Source of the DNA: Massilia sp. BJB1822 | GTDB lineage: Bacteria; Pseudomonadota; Gammaproteobacteria; Burkholderiales; Burkholderiaceae_D | Direction: 5' to 3' | Assembly (NCBI RefSeq): GCF_013369485.1 | Contig: NZ_JABWEB010000002.1 | Location: forward strand, 620,001 to 684,000 | Length of the DNA: 64,000 nucleotides | Shown here: in pieces, positions 35,535 to 46,000 of the stretch | Layout: every line of letters begins with the position of its first letter | Numbering within the stretch: position 1 is the first letter of the stretch | Translations under genes and position numbers: made by a program | Notes under the pieces: generated by a model | What the model was told of the DNA's origin: nothing | Database searches by the model: none | The model's input: only the letters and a program-made list of their open reading frames with translations

Positions 35535-36294
35535 CTAATACGTGCAAAAGTGTCGCAGCTTTTTTGACGACACACAGGCTGTAGCCCGGTATGTCACAGT
35601 TGTTATCGCATCTATTTCAGAAAATGACACCAGGCGCACCAGCACGCTGCGATGGACTCGCACGAAAATCGCCGGATCGAGGTGATGCTCCAGGGTGCTG
35701 ATTGGGACACGATGCAGCATGCGGCACTGCGCCAGGTGCAGTTGGACGTAGTTCCCGGCTGCCGAGATGTACCTTACTTCCTCAAGTTGCACGACGTCGA
35801 TGCGGCCGACCGAGCGGATGCTTAACTGGCGCAGATAGGCGGGTGCCTGGCCCGGCATCCGCTGGCGCGACGCGGACCAGTCTCGCAGGGTGCCGGTGTG
35901 GGCAGCCAACTGGCGCTGCGCCATCAACGCGTCGGCGCGCCAGTGCTTTCTCGAGATCGGCGTCGTCGAGTGGTTTGAGCAGGTAATCGAGCGCGTGGAC
36001 CCGGAACGCTTCCATCGCGTGATTATCGTAAGCTGTCACAAAAATGACGAGCGGTGGTGCCGGTTGTTGCGCAAGGTCGTGGGCCAGCGCCAATCCGGAT
36101 TCGTGTGGCATGCGGATGTCCAGGAACACCACGTCGACCGTTTGCGCAGCGAGGAACGCACGTGCCTGCGCCACATCGGCACATTCGCCGGCTATCTCCC
36201 ATGACGCATGTGCCGCGAGTGCAAAGCGCAGGTTGATGCGGCCAGGCTCTTCGTCATCGACAATCAGTACCCTTCGGCGGATTTCCTCCTTCAT
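35535..36294 (-). pseudogene. LytTR response regulator, frameshifted
   Basis: The frame opens with MKEEIRRRVLIVDDEEPG at 36294, overlapping the kinase stop (ATGA). The receiver domain is complete, with the phosphorylated Asp in VVFLDIRMP and the Lys in YLLKPLDD. Near 35940 a 1-nt shift moves the reading into the frame DALMAQRQLAAH, which continues through a LytTR DNA-binding domain (VQLEEVRYISAAGNYVQLHL, then VRVHRSVLV). The last 25 residues are unlike the family. Either the gene is broken or the sequence has a single-base error. The cognate kinase is encoded just upstream. Confidence 0.75.
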
Positions 36295-37496
36295 GCCACC
36301 TCGACAGCCATGTGTGCATGCGTGGGTAAGTGCAGGACCGCCGTGAAGAAGCCATCGGCCTTGTCGATGGCCAAGCTGGTTGTCCCGCCGCACGTACTGC
36401 GCAGGCGCTCTTTGACGTTGGAGAGTCCGATGCCAGCGCCTGGGTTGGGCGGCGCGCTAGGCACGATGGGATTGGTGATGCGCACCTTGATGGCAAAGAC
36501 GATCGTCACTGCGCCGGGTTCTGTTGCCGCGTCCAGGCCGTGGCGCGGCGCGTTTTCCACGAGCGGCCGCAGCAGCAGGGCCAGGCAGTCGGCGCGCAGC
36601 ACGTCGCTGCTGTCACCCTCGATGCGAACTTGCAGGCGCTCGCCGTAGCGCAGGCGCTGCAACGCCAGATAGTCGCGCGTGAATTGCAGCTCGTCGCCTA
36701 CCGTTACCCATTCGCCCTGGCTGGCGGCCAACGCGTAACACAGCAGGCTGCTCAGTCGATTGATGCCGGAGAGCGCCATGGCGGGGTTGTTGGCGCGGAC
36801 CAGGGCGCTAATGGCATTGAGCGCATTGAACGTGATGTGCGGCTCGAGCTGTCCCCGCAAGGTCTGCAGCTTCTGCTCCTCGGGGGGCAGGCGCAGCGCG
36901 AGATTGTCGAACTCGGCCCGGCGCCACACCAGTTCGCGCTGCCGGTGCCAGATACGCAAGGCGACCACGCCGCTGCACGTGTTACTCATCCATGCGAATT
37001 CGATGAACCAGCCGAAGCGCGGCATTTCCAGCACACGTCGCCAGACCAGATCGAACGACAAGGGCCTGCCATGTTCAATGGAGTTATACGCGACGATGAA
37101 GAACAGTTCGCACGGCAGAAAGAGCACTAGCAGGTAACCCATCGCCACGCGGGTGGCGCTGACGAAGCATTCTGGGTGGCGGCGATTAAATAGGTGCAGC
37201 GTCACTCCCAGCAGGAACACGGGAACGTGGTTCCAGCACCATCTGATGAGCAACGTGAAAAAACCAATTGGGTTCTGACGCCGCAGAGCGTCGCTGTAGG
37301 AACCGGCCGCGCCGATCCGACACACGACAAGCCAGAACAGCGCATTTGATACCACGATCCGCCCAATGGGAAAACGCCTCGACAGGCGCGAAAACGTAAG
37401 CAGGAGTGGCTTCACGGGCCGAAAGTATCGCAGCGAGCCGTCGTGCCAAACGGCGGTCGTGGGGGCGTTGGTCACACAATTAACCGCGTTGGTCAC
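36291..37496 (-). CDS. LytS/YehU-type sensor histidine kinase
   Basis: A kinase of up to 401 residues with several N-terminal membrane segments (about residues 48-70, 83-105, 117-140 and 160-180), then the His_kinase domain. The phospho-accepting His is in QLEPHITFNALNAISALV (usually PHFLFN), and the ATPase has LVENAPRHGLD and NPGAGIGLSNVKERL. It partners the LytTR regulator with which it overlaps. The start is uncertain: GTG codons at 37496, 37475 and 37415 are candidates, and the direct repeats at 37465-37496 suggest the true start is downstream of them. Confidence 0.82.
   Translation of the reverse strand: MTNAVNCVTNAPTTAVWHDGSLRYFRPVKPLLLTFSRLSRRFPIGRIVVSNALFWLVVCRIGAAGSYSDALRRQNPIGFFTLLIRWCWNHVPVFLLGVTLHLFNRRHPECFVSATRVAMGYLLVLFLPCELFFIVAYNSIEHGRPLSFDLVWRRVLEMPRFGWFIEFAWMSNTCSGVVALRIWHRQRELVWRRAEFDNLALRLPPEEQKLQTLRGQLEPHITFNALNAISALVRANNPAMALSGINRLSSLLCYALAASQGEWVTVGDELQFTRDYLALQRLRYGERLQVRIEGDSSDVLRADCLALLLRPLVENAPRHGLDAATEPGAVTIVFAIKVRITNPIVPSAPPNPGAGIGLSNVKERLRSTCGGTTSLAIDKADGFFTAVLHLPTHAHMAVEVA
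37465..37496. promoter_or_regulatory. Paired direct repeats, likely LytTR binding sites
   Basis: GCGTTGGTCAC occurs twice, at 37465-37475 and 37486-37496, exactly 21 bp apart, two helical turns. LytTR regulators bind paired direct repeats on one DNA face with a GTT core. The site lies between the kinase gene and the divergent secreted-protein gene and could control either. Confidence 0.6.
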
Positions 37497-37655
37497 TTAC
37501 CGTCCCGTCCGGCTGGGCGTCTTCATATACTGCCGTCACGGGCAATCGGGAAACCGGGTTTTTATTAGAGGGCGCATGACGGCCAGTCTCGGTCATGCCC
37601 GCGATCGCCTGCAATTGGAAGCAATGATTTGATTTACCCACTTAGGAGTGTACCC

Positions 37656-38174
37656 ATGAAGCGATTGATTTTTATTGCCAGCCTGTTCGTGAGCATATGT
37701 CTGCCTGCCAGCGCACAGGTTGCGGACAGCGGTAAACAACAGATCGAAGGCATCATCGAAGCCTTCCGCACGGCAATTATCAACAAGGACAAGGAAAAAT
37801 TCATGCAGCTATTCTTGCGTGAAGAGATCACCTGGATCACGTCCGTCACGGAACGCAGCCGGGACCTAACGATGGCAAGACACGGCAACAAGCCGCGTCC
37901 GCCGAAAATCGATGTGCCGGGCACGCCGCGGGAATTCATCGGCGCCATCGCCGCGCGAAGTGAGCGTAGCGAGGAGACATTCGATAACGTGCGCATCGAT
38001 ACCGATGGGGAGGTAGCGCAAGTCTGGTTCGACTACGTCTTCAAACTGGATGATTACGCCGGTAACTGGGGCAAGGAAGCATGGCAGCTCGTGCGCACAG
38101 ATGCCGGTTGGAAGATCGTCTCCATTATTTGGTCGACGGAGTTAAATCCTGTACCTCCACCGCGCAAATTGTAA
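37656..38174 (+). CDS. Secreted NTF2/SnoaL-like protein
   Basis: A 172-residue exported protein: signal peptide MKRLIFIASLFVSICLPASA-Q, then a single NTF2-like domain. An N-terminal helix (IEGIIEAFRTAIINKDKEKF) is followed by strands typical of the fold (EVAQVWFDYVFKLDD, then AWQLVRTDAGWKIVSIIWS). Such periplasmic proteins bind small molecules or act as lumazine-like hydrolase scaffolds; no catalytic residue can be named. AGGAG lies 8 nt before the ATG. It is transcribed away from the LytTR pair and lies near its putative operator, so it may be the regulated gene. Confidence 0.75.
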   Translation: MKRLIFIASLFVSICLPASAQVADSGKQQIEGIIEAFRTAIINKDKEKFMQLFLREEITWITSVTERSRDLTMARHGNKPRPPKIDVPGTPREFIGAIAARSERSEETFDNVRIDTDGEVAQVWFDYVFKLDDYAGNWGKEAWQLVRTDAGWKIVSIIWSTELNPVPPPRKL

Positions 38175-38466
38175 CTCTCGTCGCATCCGGCCCGCAATCC
38201 GAGAGCCGACTTGGTCGGCTGGAATTTCTCGCCGCACGATGAAAATCGGGCGTTTGGACGCGCTACTTATGCCCATGGCCTTCGCCAGCGCATTGGCCTA
38301 GACGTTCACCGGCGATGTCAGGGCTCGACGAGAACGGGTCCGAAATGGTGGCGACCAGGAAGAGGGCGGTCGTGACGATCGGGTCATACTCGGCCGTCGT
38401 GTTTCCCGGATCCCAGCAATCGGGGCGTGCCTGAATGCAGGGGCGATATTTTGCAGCTGCAATCCT
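38175..38466. other. Leader region of the oxoamine-synthase cluster
   Basis: About 290 nt without a gene. Near its end, GG at 38441-38442 and TTGCA at 38451-38455 have the GG-N10-GC spacing of a sigma-54 promoter, but the -24 half is poor and the site is only about 12 nt from the start codon. Confidence 0.4.
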
Positions 38467-39207
38467 ATGCTCAGCCGCAGCCGTTTCAATCCGATCTATA
38501 AAGCGAGCAAACGGGAATTACGCTTGCTCACCGTCGTGCGCCGCAACTATGAGTATGAGCATCAATATGGTTTGCACCTGGAAGGAAAGGCCATTCAGGG
38601 TTTCCGGCCGGCAGACAGCCGGTCGAAATTCCTGGAGAGCTTCCATCGATTGCTGCGCATGCTGACAACGTTTTACCGGCAGGATGACGATACGACAGTC
38701 AAGGCCGATGCGTTCCCGATTCTCAACGGACTCAAGGAAGTGCATCTGATCTTGTCCGAAGGGGCGCATAACCAGTATGGCGATTTGCCGTCGGTTGCCC
38801 GCATTGAGATGTTGATGCAGCAGTGGATACTGTCTCGGCCGGAGTTTCGGGAATTCCTGCCGACACGGACCATGGTGGCCTATCCGGAACCCTGGATGGA
38901 CTGTGTCGACGCGATGAAAAAGGTGCAGGGATGGAGCGATACCAGTGTGGTGCACTTCCGCAATCTGGCGGTCTTTGGCGAACAACTGTTGCTGTCAATC
39001 CGGTTTGGCCACTGGAGTGATGTTGTTGAGCCGACATCGGCCTTCAATTGGGCGCGATTCTGGCGTCCCCAGGTGCAAGGTTATATCCATGCGTACTGGG
39101 CTGTCACCGCCATCTATCTGCATGACGGCGAGGATGGGCCCGTCAATGCGACGCTGCCTTCCGTGCTGCTGCGACAGCGGCTGGACAATCAACGGCGCCG
39201 GGTCTAG
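38467..39207 (+). CDS. Hypothetical protein of the oxoamine-synthase cluster
   Basis: A 246-residue cytoplasmic, mostly helical protein, rich in Arg, Trp and aromatic residues, with no membrane segment and no named family. Conserved-looking parts are LKEVHLILSEGAHNQYGDL and WILSRPEFREFLPTRTMVAY. It is 6 nt before the alpha-oxoamine synthase gene and clearly shares its transcript. It may bind the product or substrate or be a structural partner. No strong ribosome-binding site is seen before the ATG. Confidence 0.7.
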   Translation: MLSRSRFNPIYKASKRELRLLTVVRRNYEYEHQYGLHLEGKAIQGFRPADSRSKFLESFHRLLRMLTTFYRQDDDTTVKADAFPILNGLKEVHLILSEGAHNQYGDLPSVARIEMLMQQWILSRPEFREFLPTRTMVAYPEPWMDCVDAMKKVQGWSDTSVVHFRNLAVFGEQLLLSIRFGHWSDVVEPTSAFNWARFWRPQVQGYIHAYWAVTAIYLHDGEDGPVNATLPSVLLRQRLDNQRRRV

Positions 39208-39213
39208 CCAGCG

Positions 39214-40278
39214 ATGGGACCAGGGAAAAGACATGTCGACTTTACCAGTGCGCTGTATCTCGGCCTGCGCCACGCGGCGCAGGAATTGCTGCCTTGGACA
39301 GCGCTGACCGACGGGAAGCCCGCTGCATTGAACGAACTGGCCGGTGCGCGCCAGCTTGCCGGGGAGATGGCAACGCTGATGGGACTGGTGGCCGCCGTGC
39401 TGCTGCCATCGACATTGCATTTATTCTGGGATCTGTTTGGCATGCTGGGAAAAAGGGGTATTGCAGTACTTGTCGACGGCGCCACCTATCCCGTCGCACG
39501 CTGGGGGGTGGAGAGGGCCCGGTGTCTTGGCGCACCTGTGCATATTTTTCCGCATGGTGCTGCGCAAGTAGCGGCACAGGCCGCAAGCTATTGGCGAAAC
39601 ATGGGCCGATTTCCTGTTTTGCTGGCCGATGGCGTAACGCCGGGGCGGGACCGGCCGCCGCCACTACAACAGTATGCCGAGATCGCCCGGCGCTACGATG
39701 GTTTGCTGGTGCTGGATGATACACAGGCCGTTGGCGTATTGGGCCCCCATGGTGGTGGCTCATATCTGGCACATGGCCTGCGGGGTGCGCCGGTGATTGT
39801 TGGCGCGTCTCTGGCAAAAGGATTTGGTGTTCCGCTGGCGGTACTCGCCGGCGAACGCTCCCGCATCGTGGATTTTCTGAATAGGAGTGAAACACGGACC
39901 CATAGCAGCGGTGTTTGTGCTGCGGTACTGGCTGCAGGGGGCAGGGCCATGGCGATCAATCGTCAGGCCGGCCATGCTTTGCGCCATCAGCTGGCATGCC
40001 GCGTATCCGAGCTGCGCGGTGCGCTGAAGGATGCTGGTTTTCGTAGCCATGGAGGGCAGTTTCCGGTTCAGGTGGTGCGTCTGCCAGCAGCCGTGGATGG
40101 ACGGCGATTCCAGCAGTTATTGGAGCGTGCTGGCGTGAGCGTATTACTGCAAACCAGTCAGGCAGGGTATGCGCTGGCATTTGTCGTGAGAGCCGACATG
40201 CAGCCCGGTGACGGGATCCTGGCCGCACGTGCGCTAAAACACTATGCGAAGGAGGATGTATGGAAGCGTTTGAGATGA
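39214..40278 (+). CDS. Divergent alpha-oxoamine synthase (PLP enzyme)
   Basis: A 354-residue fold-type I PLP enzyme of the alpha-oxoamine synthase group (BioF, Kbl, CqsA, SPT). The PLP Lys is Lys202 in ASLAKGFGVPLAVLAG, and the Asp pairing with the pyridine N is in LVLDDTQAVGVLGPHGGG (168-180). Where BioF-type enzymes have a His (DDAHG), this one has Gln171, and it is about 30-40 residues shorter, so its acyl donor and amino acid cannot be predicted. The family condenses acyl-CoA with amino acids to aminoketones, including bacterial autoinducers. It sits between the 246-residue gene and the GIY-YIG gene, overlapping the latter. Confidence 0.8.
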   Translation: MGPGKRHVDFTSALYLGLRHAAQELLPWTALTDGKPAALNELAGARQLAGEMATLMGLVAAVLLPSTLHLFWDLFGMLGKRGIAVLVDGATYPVARWGVERARCLGAPVHIFPHGAAQVAAQAASYWRNMGRFPVLLADGVTPGRDRPPPLQQYAEIARRYDGLLVLDDTQAVGVLGPHGGGSYLAHGLRGAPVIVGASLAKGFGVPLAVLAGERSRIVDFLNRSETRTHSSGVCAAVLAAGGRAMAINRQAGHALRHQLACRVSELRGALKDAGFRSHGGQFPVQVVRLPAAVDGRRFQQLLERAGVSVLLQTSQAGYALAFVVRADMQPGDGILAARALKHYAKEDVWKRLR

Positions 40279-40916
40279 TGCCTTTTGGCGTGCTGGAGGC
40301 AGAGTGGCTGCGGCGTCCGGGACGAAGTTTCTTCCCACGCCGGCCCAGACAGCCTTTGCCCGCGCTAAGGCGCTGGCGGACCATCCTGCCCGACGAGTGG
40401 GATGAGGGCAGGGATGCGCTCGATGATGCCGCAGACGACGAGGGCGAATTGCCGAAGACGATCGAAGAGGCTGTGCGCTCCTTAAAGCTGGTGATGCAAT
40501 TAAATTATCAGCGGATCGGCACGCTGTCGGAAGCGCTAAAGGATGCTCGTGCCACTGGTGAGGGACTTTATGTGATTGAATTCTGGACGGGAAGGCGGTG
40601 GCGAGGATACAGTGGCCACACGGATAATCTGCATCGCCGGCTGACCGAACACAATAGCGCCGCAAGAAGGCTTGGTCTGAACGTGCGTAGGCATGTCGTA
40701 TATATTTCCAGGCCGGCATGGAAAAAAGACGAGAGAAAAAGGCGCAGCGTAGAAGCCTCCATTCATGCCTATATGCTGGAAAAAAAACGCGGTGTTTTGA
40801 CCAATCCCGTTCGCGAGCTGGAACTGGGTGAACTGGCTGTGCATCGTGTAGGGTGCGGCTGCCGGCAATGCCAGGAAGCGGGAGCTTCTTTCGAAGTACT
40901 TGCCTTTGGGGCATAG
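40260..40916 (+). CDS. GIY-YIG-like domain protein
   Basis: A 218-residue protein. Residues 100-175 have the layout of a GIY-YIG nuclease: EGLYVIEFW (GIY part), WRGYSGHTDNLHRRLTEH (YIG part with the Arg after the G-T-N-L element), then a helix with a Glu (RRSVEASIHAYML). An N-terminal acidic helix (DDAADDEGELPKTIEEAV) and a C-terminal CGCRQCQ metal-binding-type motif flank it. It may nick or cleave DNA or RNA, or the fold may be reused. The ATG lies inside the end of the synthase gene (19-nt overlap), so the products are made together. Confidence 0.72.
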   Translation: MEAFEMMPFGVLEAEWLRRPGRSFFPRRPRQPLPALRRWRTILPDEWDEGRDALDDAADDEGELPKTIEEAVRSLKLVMQLNYQRIGTLSEALKDARATGEGLYVIEFWTGRRWRGYSGHTDNLHRRLTEHNSAARRLGLNVRRHVVYISRPAWKKDERKRRSVEASIHAYMLEKKRGVLTNPVRELELGELAVHRVGCGCRQCQEAGASFEVLAFGA

Positions 40917-40932
40917 CATCGCCGACGTCGGA

Positions 40933-42282
40933 TCAATTGGTGGTGCAGTCATGGGCTTTACGCCACTGCTGCACTGCCCGGTCGCTGACGTCAAGGCGCT
41001 TGGCGGCGCGTTGATTATTGTTTTGTTCCTGGTCCAGGGTCAGTCGAAAGGCGGTGTCTGACGCTGCCTGGCCGATTCTGAGAAGTGGCACACCAAGATC
41101 CAAGGCATGCCGGATAGCGTCCACAAAGCAGGCATCGGGCCATGCGGGCGTGCTGTAGAGCCGCTCATCTGGCGGAATGTCGCCGATCGTGATTGGGCCC
41201 GGGCCGGTATGCCTATGCCAGATGCGCGCGACGGTTTGACGCAGATCGCGTACATTTCCAGGATAGCTGCGCGTCATCAGGTACTGGCGCACAGCTGGAT
41301 CAAGCGAGGGATATGGATCGTCCGAAGCGAGCAGGCGCAGAAAGTGGTGCGCCAGCGGTAGGATGTCGCTGGAACGTTCGCGCAAAGGCGGCGTACGACA
41401 GCGCCATCCGGCAATGCGGTAGTACAGGTCGGCACGAAAAGTGCCGCGAGCAACTTCTTCCTCAAGATTGCGGTTGGTGGCGCACACCAAGCGAAATTGC
41501 GTGGGATACCATGTATTTGAACCGATGCGCTTGAATTGCTGCTCTTGTATGACCCGTAGAAGTTGCGCTTGAAGGGGCAGTGATAGTTCGCCTATTTCAT
41601 CGAGAAACAAGACGCTGTCGTTGGCCTCTGCAAACGCGCCATCCCGTGTGGTGACGGCACCGGTAAACGCGCCGCGTTCATGACCGAAGAATTCGCTGCC
41701 GGCCAGCTCGGGAGACAGTGTCGTACAATCGAGAACGGTAAGCGGCTTCTGATGGCCACTGAGGCGATGGACCATTTTTGCAATGAGATCTTTTCCCGTA
41801 CCGGTCTCCCCTGTAATGAGCACGGGGGAACGTGAGAATGCGGCGACCTCTACGACATCACGCATCATGCGGCGCCATGCCAAGCTCTCGCCAACGAGAA
41901 TACCCTGTACGGCAGGCGACTTCATGATGCTCTGAACAGCGTCCCAGCGCAGTAACCGGGCAGTCACCTGTTCTCGGTAGCAATGTCCGTCTGGCCAGAG
42001 CAACAGGTCAGTCGCACCGGCCTGCAACAATGCCCACATAACATCAGGCGGTAGAGACACAGGTGAGCAGCAAATGACAAGCAAAGTGACCTGCAATGAG
42101 GCCTTCCGTATTTGGTCCGTTAGCGTCGGAAGGAAATGTCCAAAAATAAGGATGCCAATTCCTTCATGGTGATCTGGCCTGTCTGTCGGTGCAATGTCTA
42201 CCTCGATAAGCGCCTGATGTAGGGCGGCGCCAACGGCAGCGCATGATCTGTCGGCCAAATGAATCCAGACGGAGAGTGCCAT
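40933..42282 (-). CDS. Sigma-54-dependent transcriptional activator
   Basis: A 449-residue bacterial enhancer-binding protein. The N-terminal 120 residues are a degenerate receiver-like domain without a clear phospho-accepting Asp. The AAA+ domain has Walker A GETGTGKD (158-165), the sigma-54 contact loop GAFTGA (204-209), Walker B VLFLDE (224-229) and an R-finger region [11 protein letters not shown] Fis-type helix-turn-helix ends the protein ([20 protein letters not shown]). It is convergent with the synthase/GIY-YIG operon, 16 nt apart, and probably controls it from a nearby sigma-54 promoter. Its input signal is unknown and may not be phosphorylation. Confidence 0.88.
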   Translation of the reverse strand: MALSVWIHLADRSCAAVGAALHQALIEVDIAPTDRPDHHEGIGILIFGHFLPTLTDQIRKASLQVTLLVICCSPVSLPPDVMWALLQAGATDLLLWPDGHCYREQVTARLLRWDAVQSIMKSPAVQGILVGESLAWRRMMRDVVEVAAFSRSPVLITGETGTGKDLIAKMVHRLSGHQKPLTVLDCTTLSPELAGSEFFGHERGAFTGAVTTRDGAFAEANDSVLFLDEIGELSLPLQAQLLRVIQEQQFKRIGSNTWYPTQFRLVCATNRNLEEEVARGTFRADLYYRIAGWRCRTPPLRERSSDILPLAHHFLRLLASDDPYPSLDPAVRQYLMTRSYPGNVRDLRQTVARIWHRHTGPGPITIGDIPPDERLYSTPAWPDACFVDAIRHALDLGVPLLRIGQAASDTAFRLTLDQEQNNNQRAAKRLDVSDRAVQQWRKAHDCTTN

Positions 42283-43052
42283 GTTTTCTCCTTCTTACCC
42301 CTCGGACGGGTTCATTATAGTGGCCGGAAATCCGGTCGTTGATGGATTCTTTTCTGGTATCCCAGTCTTGATCGGAAACTGCAGAACACGAAATCTGCCG
42401 GCTTTTTTTCTAGTCGTGGAATACCGTCAGAAAATAGATTTGAGCCTTCCGAGCGAGTTTATGCGTGTCCTGACGATGCCGCTGCGCGAGCGGATAGCCG
42501 GGCAGGGCGTACGATTGAACGGCAGGCCTGCACCTGCTTGCTAGTACCGTTGCAGGTGCAAGCCAGCTTGGGGGGGGCTTGATGGATCCTGCTGCTGGCA
42601 CACTTTTCCCAACCGCTGCAGCATGCAGCCACAGGTAGAGCAGGTTATGCCAATAATCGCCTTGCCGTCCCAGCGCTTCTGCGTCGAGTGCAAGACGGCA
42701 ACGACGTCCATATAGGCCGACGCGCCAAGGCCAGCGATCGCCGGCCCAGCTCCCACTCTGCGTTCGGTGGCCCGATTTCAATCCGGCCTAGATTCAGCTG
42801 TCGGGAAATGAGCGCAGGCAGTATCTGGGATGCGGAGGTCAGCGACGATGGGCTTTAGGCTGGCGAGGCACGTGGTATCGGTAAGTGATTATTGGATAGT
42901 TTCTCTCCAGGATACTTATGCAATCATGATTTACACCTGAAACGGCTCCAGCGCGGCCGGTGCCGTGTAGAAGGCTAGCAACGGGTATGGTGTGCGAGAT
43001 ATGCCCACCATCTTGTTTTGAGCCTTTACTAACCCAGCATGCGAGGCCTCCC
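42283..43052. other. Long intergenic region before the adhesin gene
   Basis: About 770 nt. Several short frames exist on both strands (for example 42541-42756 minus) but none has a ribosome-binding site or a recognisable domain. The region probably holds gene scraps plus the adhesin promoter. An AT-richer stretch near 42885-42935 is the best promoter candidate. Confidence 0.45.
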
Positions 43053-46000
43053 ATGTCGCAACCTAACTATTCCAGCGCAAACGGCTACATCAGCGAATCC
43101 TTCTTCACCATCGTGTTCGATGCGCTACTGGACGCAGTTCATCCACCGTTGATCAGTGCCTTCGATGTGCAGGTGAACGGCACGACCGTTACCGTGAACA
43201 GCATCACGGTCGATAGCGCGGCCAAGACCGTCCGGATTGGTATCAGTGGCTTTCTGCTGGCCGGCGACATCATTGATTTTGTCTACACCGATCCGACGGG
43301 CGGCAACGATGTCAGCGCCATCCAGGGGACGGACGGTGCGGATGCCGCAAGCTTTTCCCACTCCATCATTGTGGCGATCGGCCGGCCCGGTCCTTCTGCG
43401 CCGCCGACGCCGGCCCTTGCCGGTGGCAGCGACAGTGGCACCGTGGGCGACGGTATCACCAATGACAATACGCCGACCATTACCGGCACCGCCGATGCGA
43501 ATGCCACCGTCAAGCTGTACGACACCGACGGCACCACGCTGCTGGGAACCGCCACCGCCGATGGCGCCGGTAACTGGAGCATCACCAGCAGCGCGCTGGG
43601 CGATGGCAGCCACACGCTGAAAGTCACCCAGACCGACTCCGGCAGCAATACCTCGCCGCTGAGCAACGGACTGGCGGTGAGCATCGACACGACGGTGGCG
43701 GCACCCACCGCCTTGGCGGTCGCTGCCAGCAGCGATAGCGGGACGTTGGGCGATGGCATTTCCAATGTGGGTACGCCGCAAATCACCGGCCATGCGGAGG
43801 CGAATGCGACGGTCAGGTTGTACGACACCGATGGCACCACCTTGTTGGGCACGGCAACGGCAAACGGCGCCGGCAACTGGAGCATTACCAGCAGTGTGTT
43901 GAGCGAAGGCACGCACACGCTGACGGCCAAGCAAACCGATGTGGCCGGCAATGTCTCCAGTGCCTCCTCCAGTTTCACCTACATCCGCGACACAATCGGG
44001 CCGACCGGCATGGCGCTGAGCACGACCAGCGTCAATGAGGCCGGTTCCACCAACGGCGCCACCGTGGCCACGTTGTCGTCTACCGACATCACGGCGGTGA
44101 CCTACGGTTTTGCCGTGGGTAATGGCGTCATCGATGCCGACAACGGCAAGTTCACCATCTCCGGCACGAATCTGGTGGCCGCGCAAAGCCTGACGGCCGG
44201 CACCTATCACATTTACCTGAGCGCCACCGACGCGGCCGGCAACGGTGCTTACCAGATCTTCACCATCACGGTGACCAACGTACCGAGCGTGAGTAGCATC
44301 GTGCGCGCTGGCGGCGCGGCGGCCACCGCTGCCGCCAGCGCCAGTGCGGTCGTGTACACGGTCACCTTTGACCAGGCGGTGACCGGCGTCGACGCCAGCG
44401 ACTTTACGCTGACCTCGACCGGTAATGCGGCCGGCACCATCGCCAGCGTCACCGGCAGCGGTGCGACTTATACGGTGACTGTCAACAGCATCAGTGGCGA
44501 CGGCACTTTGCGCCTGGATCTGAAAGCCAGCGGGACCGGCATCCAGAACGGCAGCGCGGTGGCCATCGGCTCGGGCTATACCGCAGGCCAGACCTACACC
44601 CTGGACCACACGGCGCCCTCGGCGCCGTCCACCCCGGCGATGACCACGGGTACCGACACCGGCAGCTCGCACAGCGACGCCATTACCAGCAACACCACGC
44701 CGACCTTCACCGGGACCGGCGAGGCCAACGCCAGCGTCACCTTGTACGATACCGATGGCACGACCGTGCTGGGCACCGCCACGGCCGATGGCGCCGGCAA
44801 CTGGAGCATCACCAGCAGCGCCCTGTCCGCCGGCAGCCATATGGTGACGGTCAAACAAGTCGACACCGCCGGCAATGTCTCAGTGGCCAGCGCCGGCTTG
44901 GCGGTGGTGATCGACACCAGCGCCGCCGCGCCAGGAGTACCGGTGCTGGCACTCGGCAGCGACAGCGGTACGCTGGGCGACGGCCTTACCAACGATGCCA
45001 CGCCGACCGTGACCGGCACGGCGGAAGCCAATGCCCTCATCACCCTGTACGATACCGACGGCACTACCGTGCTCGGCACCGCCACTGCGAGTAACACCGG
45101 CGCCTGGAGCATTACCAGCAGCACGCTGGGGGAAGGCGCGCACACGCTCACCGTCAAGCAGACGGACCCGGCGGGCAATGTCTCCGCCGCCAGCAGCGGC
45201 TTGTCGTTGACCGTCGACATCACGGCACCGGGCGCGCCGGGCGCGCCGGTCCTGGCCGCGGCCAGTGATAGTGGCACCATCGGCGATAACCTCACCAATA
45301 TCGCCACGCCCGTGTTCACCGGCACCGGCACCGCCGGCGCGAAGGTCAACCTGTACGATACCGACGGCACCACGCTGCTCGGTACGGCCACCGTGGATGG
45401 CGATGGCAACTGGACAATCACGAGCAGCGCGCTGTCGGTGGGCGTGCATACGCTGAGCGCGAAACAAATCGATGCCGCCGGCAATGCCTCATCGGCCGGC
45501 ACACCGCTGACGCTGACGATCCAGGCGCCGCCAGCGCCGACACCGACCAATATTGATGGCGTTGATGTGACGCAGCAGCCCGTGTCGTTGCCGGGCGGCG
45601 GCAGCGGCACGCAGATCAGCATTCCCATCGTGACCAGTGGGCGCACGGAATCGAGCGGCAGTAGTGGCGTGGCCGACATTCCGCTGGCAAGTAACGGCGG
45701 CAGCAATCTGCTGCTGGCGCAAGTGCCGCAGGGCTATGGCCTGACCGCCGTGGGCGGAGACAGCCTGCCTGCCGGTAACTCGCTGGAACGGCTGATCCAG
45801 TCGATTATCGCTGCCACGCCAGGCCACACGACCGCCGACCAGGGCCATCTGACGGGCAACGGCACCACCTTCCTGAATCAGCTCAGCAACACCGTACCGC
45901 TGCTGGTGCAAACCATTGTGCCGGTCACCGGCGGCACGGCCACCGGCGCGCTGACGCTGACGGGTACCAGCAGCAATACGCAGCATACGGCGCTGGTCAT

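Noticed and set aside
38441..38455. Possible sigma-54 promoter (GG-N10-GC with TTGCA) before the oxoamine-synthase cluster
   Set aside because: The -12 half is good, but the -24 half lacks TGGCA, and transcription would start at or after the likely start codon. Not strong enough to list as a promoter.
43125..44858. Long minus-strand open frame (577 codons) inside the adhesin gene
   Set aside because: It is the antisense of GC-rich repeated codons, has no ribosome-binding site and its product is His/Gly/Arg-rich without domains.
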